A DNA stretch of 64,000 bases from Aldehydirespirator sp028819505 (GCA_965207755.1 OZ242297.1:248001-312000), one strand, 5' to 3'; shown: positions 26,341-34,972, numbered from the stretch's first letter. A program made the numbers and translations. The notes: generated by a model not told the origin, from the sequence alone.

Positions 26341-27303
26341 ATGGGCGAACGTCTGTTCGATATTGGTGTCGAAGGTCCTCCCTTGACGAGACGGGAGCGG
26401 TTAGCGTCGGAGGCGATGAAGCGCCGCGAGGAGTTGGGCTCGTCGATGCCGTACCGACGTGTGGTCTCTAGTGACGCTGGGTCCGTGGGCCAGGTGGATG
26501 GCTCGGTGCTGATTTGCGGTCCAGCGTTGGAGGGGCTTGACATGCTGCCGGATCGCAGCGTGCGCACGGTGGTGACGTCGCCGCCGTATTGGTCGCTACG
26601 CGACTACGAGGCAGACGGGCAGATCGGGCGGGACGACGCGCTGGGCGATTACGTCAAGAGCATTGCGGTGACCTTCGACAAGGTGCGCCGGGTGCTGACC
26701 GATGACGGCACGGTGTGGCTGAATGTGGGCGACAGCTACACGTCCGGTAACCGCCGTTACCGGGCTCCGGATCGCAAGAACCGGGCCCGGGCGATGCGGG
26801 TTCGCCCGACTACGCCCGAGGGTCTCAAGCCCAAAGATCTCATCGGGGTTCCCTGGCGGCTGGCGCTGGCGCTGCAGGACGCGGGATGGTGGCTGCGTTC
26901 GGAGGTGATCTGGCACAAGCCGAATGCGCATCCCGAGTCGGTGAAGGACCGGCCCACCAAGGCTCATGAGACGGTGTTCTTGTTGTCCAAGAGCCAGGAC
27001 TACTACTACGACGTGGACGCGGTGCGGGGTCCCAACGACCGGCGGCTTCGCACCGTGTGGGACATCAACACCGAGCCCCGTCGGCGCGCCGACAGTGGCG
27101 TGGACGACCATCCGGCGGTGATGCCGATGACGCTGGCCCGTCAGTGCGTGATGATCACCAGCGAGCCCGGCGACGTGGTGCTCGACCCTTACGCCGGATC
27201 GGGAACGACGCTGCTGGCCGCTCGTGAGCTGGGTCGGCGCTGGGTGGGCATCGAGCTGAACCCTGCCTTCGTCGACTTGATCGAGCATCGCCTGGCGCTG
27301 TGA
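26341..27303 (+). CDS. Type II DNA methyltransferase (beta-class, probably N4-cytosine)
   Basis: The protein is 320 residues from ATG 26341. The catalytic motif IV is TSPPYWSLRDY, and the S-adenosylmethionine motif I (DPYAGSGTTLLAARELGR) follows it, the order of beta-class amino-methyltransferases. SPPY is typical of N4-cytosine enzymes but also occurs in some N6-adenine ones. Residues between the motifs (VIWHKPNAHPESVKDRPTKAHE) are the usual beta-class block. Its stop overlaps the GTG of the following gene, the broken endonuclease, so the two formed one restriction-modification operon. A TACTGT box lies just upstream. Confidence 0.88.
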   Translation: MGERLFDIGVEGPPLTRRERLASEAMKRREELGSSMPYRRVVSSDAGSVGQVDGSVLICGPALEGLDMLPDRSVRTVVTSPPYWSLRDYEADGQIGRDDALGDYVKSIAVTFDKVRRVLTDDGTVWLNVGDSYTSGNRRYRAPDRKNRARAMRVRPTTPEGLKPKDLIGVPWRLALALQDAGWWLRSEVIWHKPNAHPESVKDRPTKAHETVFLLSKSQDYYYDVDAVRGPNDRRLRTVWDINTEPRRRADSGVDDHPAVMPMTLARQCVMITSEPGDVVLDPYAGSGTTLLAARELGRRWVGIELNPAFVDLIEHRLAL

Positions 27304-28067
27304 GCGACCGGGAGGCCCTCAAGCGGAGCATCGATGGCCTGTCGCAGATGGGTGTGCGGTTCGTTGCCCGCATGGTCGAGTCCTTGGCCGACCCACCCCG
27401 GGTCCAGTTCCCGGAATCAAGATCCACCTAGATCAACGCCGAGCCAGACTGGATCGAGTACTTCGGGCTGATGATCTCTGCTCACCACGGCATCACGACG
27501 GAGGCGCTCGGGCTGACCAGCTTCGAGACGGCGTTCCGCAACACGTGCGAGGCCGTCGATTGGGCCCTGGACCCTCCCGGCTCGGCCACGCAGCGCTTCG
27601 TGGATCTCACTGTCGAGGCGTCCGACGGACTTGAGCGCAGGCTGTCGCTGAAGTCGACCGCGGCGCAACGGCTGTCTGAGACGACCGCGCACATCTCGAA
27701 GCTGACCGAGGCGGCCTGGATTCAAGATGTCCGTTCAGCACGCACGCGCAGGGAACACACGCTCGAGCTCTTCGAGGAATACTGCGCCGCGGTCGACGCG
27801 ATCGTGATGCTGCGGGCGTTGCGGGTCGATCGGACCACGATGCCGCACCGCTACCAACTCATCGAGATCCCCACTGCCATCTTCGAGTCCCTTGCCGACG
27901 CGCCCCAATCCGCGTTCGACGCCGACGGACCCACCATCGACTGCGCGTACGGCGGGAACCCAGCAGCCGCTCGGGTCTCGCTCGACAGATCCGACGCCAA
28001 GATCACCGTCAAGCAGATCCAACTCTCAGTGTGCGACATCCACGCCGAATGGGAACTGCAGCCCTGA
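27300..28067 (+). pseudogene. Restriction endonuclease gene interrupted by an amber codon
   Basis: GTG 27300 overlaps the methyltransferase stop (GTGA) and opens a frame starting MSDREALKRSIDGLSQMG. Codon 44 is TAG (27429-27431), and the same frame then continues unbroken for 211 codons (INAEPDWIEYFGLMISAHHG). A PD-(D/E)xK-like pair is visible: FVDLTVE and SLKSTAAQ. With SETTAHISKLTEAAWIQD after it, the protein resembles, from memory, ScaI-type endonucleases. ATG 27471 could give a shorter protein without the first 57 residues. The position and single in-frame stop argue for recent inactivation. Confidence 0.65.
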
Positions 28068-28070
28068 CGG

Positions 28071-28090
28071 CTTCTAATGGATTTTCTAAT
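28071..28090. repeat. 20-bp island-end repeat, right copy
   Basis: CTTCTAATGGATTTTCTAAT lies four bases after the endonuclease stop and repeats internally (TTCTAATGGA twice). It pairs with 24395-24414. The rest of 28091-28215 holds no gene. Confidence 0.55.
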
Positions 28091-28215
28091 GGACGGATCG
28101 ACACAGAGCGTTATCCGTAGGTACGGTTCGGCATCGCGAATTCGCGAAAGCTCACTTCAGAGGCACTTTCTGACACAGGTCGGCACAGCCTGACACGGCT
28201 TGGAAGCAACTGATG

Positions 28216-28255
28216 ACCCGAAGGTCGTAGGTTCAATTCCTACCCCCGCCACCAA
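28216..28255 (+). other. attR: 3' fragment of tRNA-fMet
   Basis: The 40 bases from the anticodon-stem ACCCGA through the T-arm and CCACCA are identical to 24298-24337, but no 5' half of the tRNA precedes them. The flanking 28256-28317 still resembles 24338-24397, as if a second island of the same family lay to the right. The region 28256-28456 has no gene; it holds an inverted repeat TTAGTC-N4-GACTAA at 28358-28373. Confidence 0.8.
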
Positions 28256-28456
28256 CAAGGCCCCGAGGTCAGAGCATGTGCACTGGGCTGGGCTTCACCG
28301 CGCCAGAGCCAGTCTTCGGCGACTACTATAGCAGGTGGCGATGACCCAAGGCTTGGTTTAGTCTCTGGACTAAGTCTATTAGGCTGGCATCCGTAGCGAC
28401 GATCTGGACCGAAACACAAGTCGTCGGACCCTCGACATGACGGGTATCATAGGAGA

Positions 28457-28699
28457 ATGATGGTGACTGATTTGAAAATGGTGAACGTTCATGAGGCCAA
28501 GACCCACCTGTCCAAACTGCTGGAGCGGGCGCACGCGGGCGAGGAGATCATCCTGGCCAAGGCCGGGAAGCCCTACGCCAGGCTCATGCCGCTCGCTCCG
28601 AGACGCCGTCGCGGCGGGCAACTGCCGGGCTTGGTCGTCGGACCCGAGTTCTTCGAACCGCTGCCTGAGGAGGAGCTCAGGGCCTGGGAATGCGGATGA
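28457..28699 (+). CDS. Phd/YefM-family antitoxin
   Basis: The protein is 80 residues. MVNVHEAKTHLSKLLERAHAGEE and IILAKAGKPYARLMPL are the conserved N-terminal DNA-binding fold of Phd/YefM antitoxins. The C-terminal part (GLVVGPEFFEPLPEEELRAWE) is the toxin-binding tail. GGAG at 28452-28455 precedes the ATG. It overlaps the PIN toxin start by 10 bases and would repress its own operon; the inverted repeat at 28358-28373 is a possible operator. Confidence 0.9.
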   Translation: MMVTDLKMVNVHEAKTHLSKLLERAHAGEEIILAKAGKPYARLMPLAPRRRRGGQLPGLVVGPEFFEPLPEEELRAWECG

Positions 28700-29085
28700 C
28701 AAGACTCCTGCTGGACACGCACGCGCTGTTGTGGTGGTGGTCCGACGAAGCGCTGCTGCCCCCGGCCGTCCGTGAGAGGATCGCCGATGCGGACACGACG
28801 GTCTTCGTGAGCGCCGCCAGCGCCTGGGAGATCGCCACCAAGGTGCGCCTGGGCCGTTTGACGCCATACAGGGACATGGTCCCCAGATTCGGCGAGTTGG
28901 CACTGGCCGCCGATCTTCGGCACCTGCCCATGACCCATCACCACGGCCTGCGAGCCGGCAGCTATCCGAGCGAGCACCGAGACCCGTTCGACCGGGTGCT
29001 GGTCGCCCAGGCCGAGTTGGAGTCGCTCACCCTCGTTACCCGCGACGCAGCATTCCAGGACTTCCCGGTCGAGGTGCTCTGGTAG
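28690..29085 (+). CDS. PIN-domain (VapC-type) ribonuclease toxin
   Basis: The protein is 131 residues with the PIN acidic residues in place: LLLDTHALLWWW (first Asp), AASAWEIATKVRLG (Glu), HRDPFDRVLVAQA (Asp pair). This DTHALLWW subgroup of PIN toxins pairs with Phd/YefM antitoxins, which matches the gene before it. It would cleave tRNA or mRNA when the antitoxin is degraded. The last 36 bp of the gene, with downstream DNA, are repeated once at 29123-29178. Confidence 0.9.
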   Translation: MRMTRLLLDTHALLWWWSDEALLPPAVRERIADADTTVFVSAASAWEIATKVRLGRLTPYRDMVPRFGELALAADLRHLPMTHHHGLRAGSYPSEHRDPFDRVLVAQAELESLTLVTRDAAFQDFPVEVLW

Positions 29086-29178
29086 CCGGTACGCTGCGGA
29101 GGAACATAAAGGCCGAGGGGAGGCATTCCAGGACTTCCCGGTCGAGGTGCTCTGGTAGCCGGTACGCTGCGGAGGAAC
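29050..29178. repeat. 73-bp tandem duplication of the toxin gene end
   Basis: A 56-bp block (GCATTCCAGGACTTCCCGG ... GCGGAGGAAC) is present at 29050-29105 and again, identical, at 29123-29178. The first copy includes the toxin stop codon. Confidence 0.9.
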
Positions 29179-29206
29179 CTGCGAGCCCTCGCCACCGGCG
29201 ACCACC

Positions 29207-29299
29207 CCGGGCCGAACGTCCGCCGACGAGATCACCCTGTTCAAGTCGGCCGGCTTCGCAGCCGCCGATCTAGCCGCCGCGCGCCTCGCCCTGAGTTGA
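29207..29299 (+). pseudogene. C-terminal remnant of an ornithine cyclodeaminase/mu-crystallin gene
   Basis: The 30 codons before TGA 29297-29299 read PGRTSADEITLFKSAGFA then AADLAAARLALS. This is the characteristic C-terminal helix of ornithine cyclodeaminase-family proteins. No upstream part of the gene remains; the toxin duplication directly precedes it. The rest was presumably lost when the toxin-antitoxin or island DNA arrived. Confidence 0.6.
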
Positions 29300-29307
29300 C
29301 GCTGTCC

Positions 29308-30216
29308 CTAGTTCGAGTTCAGCAGGCGCTTCACCTCGGCGACGGTCTCGATCTCGGTGGCGCGGTCGGGGCCGCAGGGGGTGAGGTTCAGCGCCGTCGC
29401 CCCGGCGGCCACATACGGCTGCAGGAACTCGGCGATGTCGGCGGCGCGGCCGCACGGGGTGTAGCGCTCGAACGGATCGAAGCTCATCCGGTAGAAGCGC
29501 TCCATGGTCTCGGCCACATGCGAGCGGCCCTCCGCCGGTGACTCGCCGACTCCGAGCCACACCTGCAATCCGTGCTGCCAGTCGACGTCCCGCCCGGCGC
29601 CGGCCGCCTCGACCCTGGCGACACCCTCGGCGAACCGGCGGGGCGAGCACCAGGCGGCCAGCCAGCCGTCGCCCAGCCGGCCGGCCCGCTCCAGGGCTGC
29701 GTCGCTGCGGCCCCCGACCACCATCGGCACCGCCGGATCGGGCACCGGCCGGATCCGTCCGCCCCGGAACCTGAAGAACTCGCCGTCGCCGTCGACGGTC
29801 TGGCCCTCCAGCAGGGCCCGCACGATCTCCAGCGCGGCGTCGGTGCGCCGGCCCCGGGTGGACGGATCAACATCGCACACCTCAACCTCGTGACGGTCGT
29901 CGCCTCCCACGCCGACCCCGACCGTCAGCCTCCCTGCAGCGGCCTCGGCCAGGGTGGCGATCTGGCGGGCCGCCACCATCGGATGGCGCAGAGCCAACAG
30001 GTAGACGCCCACCTGCAGCCCGAGCCTGGGCTCCAGCCCACCGACCGCGGCCAGAGTCACGAGGCCGTCCATGCCGCTGCCGTCTCGGAAGCTCACATGG
30101 TCAGCGGTGAAGACAAAGTCGATCCCCGAGTCCGCAATGCCCCCCAGCAAGCCACGCTGCCCGTCCGGCGGGAGGCCCCACAGCCCCCACGGGACGCTCA
30201 CGCCGACCGCGACCAC
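29308..30216 (-). CDS. LLM-class (luciferase-like, probably F420-dependent) oxidoreductase
   Basis: The protein is 302 residues, an alpha/beta barrel of the bacterial luciferase superfamily. It shows IDFVFTADHVSF, LRHPMVAARQIATLAEAAAGRLTVGVGVGG and VPMVVGGRSDAALERAGRLGDGW, all diagnostic of actinobacterial LLM F420-type enzymes. It oxidises or reduces a small organic substrate with F420H2 or FMNH2; the substrate is unknown. It lies 12 bp after the acyl-CoA dehydrogenase-like gene in the same direction, so the two may be one catabolic unit. Confidence 0.88.
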   Translation of the reverse strand: MVAVGVSVPWGLWGLPPDGQRGLLGGIADSGIDFVFTADHVSFRDGSGMDGLVTLAAVGGLEPRLGLQVGVYLLALRHPMVAARQIATLAEAAAGRLTVGVGVGGDDRHEVEVCDVDPSTRGRRTDAALEIVRALLEGQTVDGDGEFFRFRGGRIRPVPDPAVPMVVGGRSDAALERAGRLGDGWLAAWCSPRRFAEGVARVEAAGAGRDVDWQHGLQVWLGVGESPAEGRSHVAETMERFYRMSFDPFERYTPCGRAADIAEFLQPYVAAGATALNLTPCGPDRATEIETVAEVKRLLNSN

Positions 30217-30228
30217 GTCACTTCCCGG

Positions 30229-31410
30229 TCACAGCGTCGCGGTGTCGGTGTCGAGGCCCATACGCAGGCGCCCCGCCGTCTCCATCGTCCTCGGGGCCAC
30301 CATGGCGTGCTGGGCGGCCACCGCGGTGTCCCGGAAGCAGCGCTGGATGGGACTGATGCGGTACACAGCAGCCCCGCCCGCGGTCCTGAACATCGACGCG
30401 GCCACCTCGGCCGCGGTTTGGGTGGCGTGCGTGGCCGCCAGCCGGATCCGGCGCCGCTGACCGACCGTGGACGGCCGTCCCGCCAGCGCGCCCTGGAAGG
30501 TGTCATCGGTCGCGTCGAGCATCAGCGACCACGCCGCGGCCAGTCTCGCCTCGGCCCCTGCGATCTCGGCCTGAGTCGCGGCTCTCTCCGCCAGGGACCG
30601 GGTGCTGCCCTGCGGCTTCTTCGATCCGGCCAACCCCACCAGTTCGTCGATCGAGCGGCGAGCGATGCCCACAGCGGCAGCCGCCACCCCGCTGGCCAGC
30701 AGCCCGTAGAACGAGAACCGCGACCAGACGTTGTCCCGCACCGGCCCCGCGCCGATCTGCACCCAGCGACCCTCGGGCACGAACACGTCGTGCGCCTCGA
30801 AGTCGACCGAGCCGGTGCCGGCCAGGCCGGCCACGTCCCACGTTTCGATGAACTCGATGTCGCCGGGGTCCATGAACACGAAGGGCGCGGCCAGACCGTC
30901 TCCCCGCGGCTCCGGCCGTCCGTCCGGGCCCACGACCAAGCAGCCGCCTCCGATCGTGGTGCAGTGCTTGGTGCCCGACCCCCACTGCCAGCGCCCCGAC
31001 ACCCGCAGGCCCCCGTCGACAGGCACGGCCCTGCCCCGCGGCATCACGAACCCGCCGCCGATGGCCCCGGGGTCGCCGAACAAGTCCCCGGCATGAGGAT
31101 CGGGCAGGTACGACGCCAGCAGCGACGTGGTCGAGGCGATGGCCGCGCACCAGCCGACCGAGCCGTCGTGGTAGGCGAACTCCTCGAACACCTCCAGGCC
31201 CTCGACGGCCGTCACCCCCGGTCCGCCCAGGTCGTCGGGGACGCACATCCGGAAGGCCCCGGTCGGCCGGATCGCATCGACCAGGTCGACGGGCAGTGTG
31301 CCCAGCGCCTCGATCTCCGCCGAGCGGTCGCTGATCCGTGGTCCGAGTTCACGAGCCGCAGCCAGTACCGGATAAGTCACGAGCACCAATCTAGGGCGGT
31401 TCCCGATCAC
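30229..31410 (-). CDS. Acyl-CoA dehydrogenase-fold flavin protein (HsaA/DszC-like monooxygenase type)
   Basis: The product is up to 393 residues from GTG 31410; GTG 31386 is an alternative and no clear ribosome site decides. Residues about 20-130 (LPVDLVDAIRPTGAFRMCVP, YHDGSVGWCAAIAST) are the N-terminal helical domain. GRWQWGSGTKHCTT is the flavin-contacting strand, and the C-terminal bundle has RTAGGAAVYRISPIQRCFRD. This is the type-2 acyl-CoA dehydrogenase group, whose members include two-component hydroxylases (HsaA, DszC). A separate flavin reductase would be needed; none is adjacent. Confidence 0.8.
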   Translation of the reverse strand: MIGNRPRLVLVTYPVLAAARELGPRISDRSAEIEALGTLPVDLVDAIRPTGAFRMCVPDDLGGPGVTAVEGLEVFEEFAYHDGSVGWCAAIASTTSLLASYLPDPHAGDLFGDPGAIGGGFVMPRGRAVPVDGGLRVSGRWQWGSGTKHCTTIGGGCLVVGPDGRPEPRGDGLAAPFVFMDPGDIEFIETWDVAGLAGTGSVDFEAHDVFVPEGRWVQIGAGPVRDNVWSRFSFYGLLASGVAAAAVGIARRSIDELVGLAGSKKPQGSTRSLAERAATQAEIAGAEARLAAAWSLMLDATDDTFQGALAGRPSTVGQRRRIRLAATHATQTAAEVAASMFRTAGGAAVYRISPIQRCFRDTAVAAQHAMVAPRTMETAGRLRMGLDTDTATL

Positions 31411-31449
31411 GGTTCGGCACAGGTCGCTCAGAGACCGAGCGGATGCCGT

Positions 31450-31737
31450 CCCGCCTTGCTTGCCGAAGGGGGTGAGCGGGTCGAATTCGCCGTCGGGCTC
31501 GTCACGGCGCCCGACGACGCGGTCCCGCCTTGCCTGCCGAAGGGGGTGAGCGGGTCGAATTCGCCGTCGGGCTCGTCACGGCGCCCGACGACGCGGTCCC
31601 GCCTTGCCTGCCAAAGGGGGTGAGCGGGTCGAATTCGCCGTCGGGCTCGTCACGGCGCCCGACGACGCGGTCCCGCCTTGCTTGCCGAAGGGGGTGAGCG
31701 GGTCGTGCAGGCGGTGCTGCCGATGTGCGAACATCAC
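31450..31737. repeat. 74-bp tandem repeat, about four copies, in the 330-bp gap before corA
   Basis: CCCGCCTTGC recurs at 31450, 31524, 31598 and 31672 (exact 74-bp period). Each unit includes GAAGGGGGTGAGCGGGTCG and GCCGTCGGGCTCGTCACGG. The last copy is cut short by the corA start. No gene is visible between 31411 and 31742. Confidence 0.9.
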
Positions 31738-31742
31738 GGGTG

Positions 31743-32867
31743 ATGCTCATCCGGGCCCTGCAGTTCGAGCCGGGCGAGTGCGCCCTCGGGGTCGAGCCGA
31801 CCGACGGCTTGCCCGAGTCGGGCTGGGTGTGGATCGACATAACCGCGGGGCCCGGCGACATCGACGAGCTGGCCGACCTCGCCGAGCAGCTCGGGCTCGA
31901 CGCCTTGTCGGTCCGCGACGCTGTCGAGGACGTCGACCTCCCCAAAGTCGACGACTTCGGCAGCTTCATGCTGGTGGTCCTGCACGGCCTCGGCGGGGAG
32001 CGGATCGAGACCTACGAGCTGGACTGCTTCCTGTCCGAGCGTCGCCTGGTGACGATCCACGATCAGGCCTCGGCCTCGGTCGATGCGCTCTGGGACGGCG
32101 TGCTGCGTCGTCCCGAGCCGGCCAGCGGCGGCCCCGACGAGGCGCTGGCCCGGCTGGCCGACGTAGCCACCCGCCGGCTCGTGTGCGTGCTGGACGTGTT
32201 CGACGACCGCAACGAGGAGCTCATCGAGCGGGCCATCACCGCGGACGCCGACTTTCTGAAGGAGATCACCGCGGTGCGGGCCGATCTGGCCGCGCTGCGC
32301 CGGGCGGTCCACCCTCAGCGGGAGGCTCTCGACATCCTGCGGCATTCCATCTCGCCGCTGATCTCCGACGGGGGGCGCCGCCGGTTCTCCGACGTGTTCG
32401 ACACCGCCACCCGGGCCGCCCAGGGCGTGGACGGCGCCCGCACCGCGCTGGCCGAGACCCTCGACGCCTACCGGGGGGCCGAGGCCCGCAAGGCCACAGA
32501 GGTCACCAAGGTCCTCACCGTGTACGCGGCCATAATGCTGCCGCTGTCGCTGGTGGCGGGGTTCTTCGGCATGAACTTCGTCGACCTGCCGCTGCTGGCC
32601 AGCCCGGCAGGATGGCTCATCGTCACCGGGTTCATGGCCTTCATCGCCATCCTGTCGCTGGGCGTGTTCGTGTCGCTGGGATGGACGCGTCGAACGTCGG
32701 GCCGCAGCGCGGGCGCGATCCTCGGCCGCGGCCTCGTGGAGGCCGCCCGGACTCCGGCGCAACTGGTCGGGGCGGTGTTCGAGATCTCGACGATGCCGAT
32801 GCGCTCGGTAGCCGGTTCCGTCACCGGTGCTCGCCGAACCAAGCCCAACGAGTCGAGCGACGAATAG
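31743..32867 (+). CDS. corA: CorA-family magnesium/cobalt transporter
   Basis: The protein is 374 residues from ATG 31743. A long cytoplasmic funnel domain (DELADLAEQLGLDALSVRDA, ERRLVTIHDQ) leads to two C-terminal helices. The signature GMN loop is FFGMNFVDLPLL between them. An unusual 50-residue basic tail follows the second helix. It would take up Mg2+ or related divalent ions as a pentamer. The 74-bp repeat array abuts the start, so its promoter must lie in or before the repeats. Confidence 0.92.
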   Translation: MLIRALQFEPGECALGVEPTDGLPESGWVWIDITAGPGDIDELADLAEQLGLDALSVRDAVEDVDLPKVDDFGSFMLVVLHGLGGERIETYELDCFLSERRLVTIHDQASASVDALWDGVLRRPEPASGGPDEALARLADVATRRLVCVLDVFDDRNEELIERAITADADFLKEITAVRADLAALRRAVHPQREALDILRHSISPLISDGGRRRFSDVFDTATRAAQGVDGARTALAETLDAYRGAEARKATEVTKVLTVYAAIMLPLSLVAGFFGMNFVDLPLLASPAGWLIVTGFMAFIAILSLGVFVSLGWTRRTSGRSAGAILGRGLVEAARTPAQLVGAVFEISTMPMRSVAGSVTGARRTKPNESSDE

Positions 32868-32884
32868 CCGCCGCTCCTGGAGCC

Positions 32885-33262
32885 CTAACCATCCTCGGCG
32901 CGCGCCGATCCCGAGGTGACCGCGATCCAGGAGAGGGCGGCGGCCGGCAGAAAGAAGAGCCCTATGGACGCGGCCCCGAGCAGGGTCAGTACGGACAGGA
33001 CCACCGCCACGACGATCGCCACGGCTCGCCTGGGAAACACCACCGGCACGGCCGCCAGCAGCACCGGGATCGCGAGAATCGCCACGGCGCCGAGTCCCTC
33101 GTTCTCGATCAGCGACTCGCGGCCGGTAGTGCAGACCTCGGCACCGCCATCGACGGATTCGCATGACGCGGTCGAATAGATCGGCGCGAGCATCAGCACC
33201 GCGCTCGTGGCGAACACAGACAGGAGAGTGAAACGACTCCAACGCCGCGCCGACCCAGCCAT
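32885..33262 (-). CDS. Hypothetical membrane protein (125 aa)
   Basis: The protein starts MAGSARRWSRFTLLSVFATS. It has an N-terminal helix, an extracytoplasmic loop with two cysteines (CESVDGGAEVC), and two or three further helices (LGAVAILAIPVLLAAVPVVF, AIVVAVVLSVLTLLGA). The paired cysteines could form a disulfide outside the membrane. No family is recognised. It lies downstream of the hydantoinase genes on the same strand. Confidence 0.65.
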   Translation of the reverse strand: MAGSARRWSRFTLLSVFATSAVLMLAPIYSTASCESVDGGAEVCTTGRESLIENEGLGAVAILAIPVLLAAVPVVFPRRAVAIVVAVVLSVLTLLGAASIGLFFLPAAALSWIAVTSGSARAEDG

Positions 33263-33274
33263 CCCAGCGTGACG

Positions 33275-34822
33275 CTACTGCGCGGCGCCCCAGGCGCCTC
33301 CTCCGGGGGTCAGGACTCTCAGGCGGTCGCCGGCGCGCACTTCGAGGGTGACCTTGCCGGGCAGGAGCTCGCGGGTGCCGGAACGCCGGATCAGCCAGTC
33401 CTCGCCTCTCGCGCCCGGGCCTCCGCCTTGCAGGCCCCAGGGCTCGGTCGTCCGGCGCTCGCCCATCAGGGTCACCGTGGCGTCCTCCAGGAACTCCATC
33501 TCCCGCACGATGCCCTCCCCGCCGCCGTAGCGGCCCTCGCCGCCGCTGCCCGAGCGCAGCCCGTAGGCGGTGATGCGCAGCGGGTAGTGCTGCACCAGGC
33601 TCTCGATGGGCGTGTTCTTGGTGTTGGTCATGCCGGTGTGGATCCCCGACTGGCCGGCCCGGCCGCAGCGGCCTCCCTGGCCGCCGCCGACCGTCTCGTA
33701 GTAGGCGAAGTCGTCCGATCCGGCCAGCACGTTGTTCATCGTCCCCTGCGATGCGGCTGGCACCGCCTCCGGCACGGCCTGCGCCAGCGCCCCCAGCAGC
33801 GCGTCGGCGATGCGCTGGGAGGTCTCCACGTTGCCGGCGGCCACCGCGGCGGGCGGCTCCGCGCTGACGATCGAGCCCGCCGGAGACGACATGGTGACGG
33901 AGCGGTAGCAGCCGCCGTTGGCCGGGATCGACGGGTCGGTGGCCACCCGCACCGCGTAGTACAGGCACGACACCGCCACCGCCTCGACCGAGTTGAAGTT
34001 GGCCTCCACCTGGGGCGCCGACCCCGCGAAGTCGGCGTGAAGGTCCGACCCGTCGATGGTGACCCTCACCGCGATGGCGTGCAGCCGGTCCGGGCCCTCC
34101 ACATAGTCCTCGAAGTCGTAGTCGCCGTCGGGCAGCTCGCCGATGGCGGCCCGCATCCGCTGCTCCCCGTAGTCGAGCAGGCCGTCGCAGACGGCGGTGT
34201 AGCGCCCCGGACCGTACGCCTCGCACAACTCGACCAGCCGCCTGGCGCCGACCTCGTTGGCGCCCATCTGGGCCGACAGGTCCCCCAGGCGCTCGTCGGG
34301 AGTCCGGGTCGCCTCCAGGAACGGGTCGAGGAACTCCGGCGCCCACCGGCCGGCCCGGGCGGCCAGCATGGGCGACACGACGTGGCCCTCCTGATCGAGC
34401 CTGGTGGCGTCGGCCGGCATCGAGCCGGGCGCGTCGCCGCCCACGTCGGAGTGGTGGGCCCGGTTGGCCACCCAGCCGGCGAGGTCGCCGCCGTGGGCGA
34501 CCGGCCGCACGATGGTCAGGTCGTTGAGGTGGGTGCCGCCGTGGTAGGGGTCGTTCACCGCGTACTGGGCGTCGAGCTCCAGGCTGTCGCCGAAGGCGCC
34601 GATCACGGCCTGCACCGACGCCGGCATCGAGCCCAGATGCACGGGGATGTGCTCGGCCTGGGCCAGCAGCTCGCCGTCGGGAACGAACAACGCCGTGGAG
34701 AAGTCGGCCCGCTCCTTGATGTTGGGGGAGTAGCCGGTGCGGCGCAGCACGCCGCCCATCTCGTCGGCGGCGGCCGTGAACCGGTGCCGGGCCACCTCCA
34801 GGTCGATCGCGTTCAAGCTCAC
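33275..34822 (-). CDS. hyuB: Hydantoinase B / oxoprolinase family protein
   Basis: The protein is 515 residues from GTG 34822 (MSLNAIDLEVARHRF). The upstream in-frame extension is family B repeat DNA. The family motifs RTGYSPNIKERADFSTALF, LNDPYHGGTHLNDLTIVRP and GGGEGIVREMEFLEDATVTL are clear. HyuB works with HyuA in ATP-dependent opening of hydantoins or 5-oxoproline-like rings. It is separated from hyuA by 150 bp holding two repeat copies, which is unusual for this normally tight pair. Confidence 0.92.
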   Translation of the reverse strand: MSLNAIDLEVARHRFTAAADEMGGVLRRTGYSPNIKERADFSTALFVPDGELLAQAEHIPVHLGSMPASVQAVIGAFGDSLELDAQYAVNDPYHGGTHLNDLTIVRPVAHGGDLAGWVANRAHHSDVGGDAPGSMPADATRLDQEGHVVSPMLAARAGRWAPEFLDPFLEATRTPDERLGDLSAQMGANEVGARRLVELCEAYGPGRYTAVCDGLLDYGEQRMRAAIGELPDGDYDFEDYVEGPDRLHAIAVRVTIDGSDLHADFAGSAPQVEANFNSVEAVAVSCLYYAVRVATDPSIPANGGCYRSVTMSSPAGSIVSAEPPAAVAAGNVETSQRIADALLGALAQAVPEAVPAASQGTMNNVLAGSDDFAYYETVGGGQGGRCGRAGQSGIHTGMTNTKNTPIESLVQHYPLRITAYGLRSGSGGEGRYGGGEGIVREMEFLEDATVTLMGERRTTEPWGLQGGGPGARGEDWLIRRSGTRELLPGKVTLEVRAGDRLRVLTPGGGAWGAAQ

Positions 34823-34838
34823 CGGGTTGTCACCAACC

Positions 34839-34956
34839 GAATTGGCAGCGTTGTGCACGGTATGCGTGCATTGTGCTGCCAATTCCCGGCAGCGCCAGTC
34901 TCCGTCGCCGAATTGGCAGCGTTATGCACGGTATGCGTGCATTCTGCTGCCAATTC
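34839..34956. repeat. Two tandem copies (71-bp period) of family B hairpin repeat
   Basis: Copies lie at 34839-34885 and 34910-34956, each 47 bp: GAATTGGCAGCG ... GCTGCCAATTC with an inner stem TGCAC ... GTGCA around GGTATGC. They are better palindromes than the five copies at 2507-2850. They separate hyuA from hyuB. Confidence 0.9.
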
Positions 34957-34972
34957 CTGGATGGGCTCACGG

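Noticed and set aside
28201..28254. Second tRNA gene
   Set aside because: Only the 3' half from the anticodon stem is present; no D-arm or 5' acceptor strand precedes it.
31450..31737. Second CRISPR-like array before corA
   Set aside because: Same reason: 74-bp units are near-identical over their full length.
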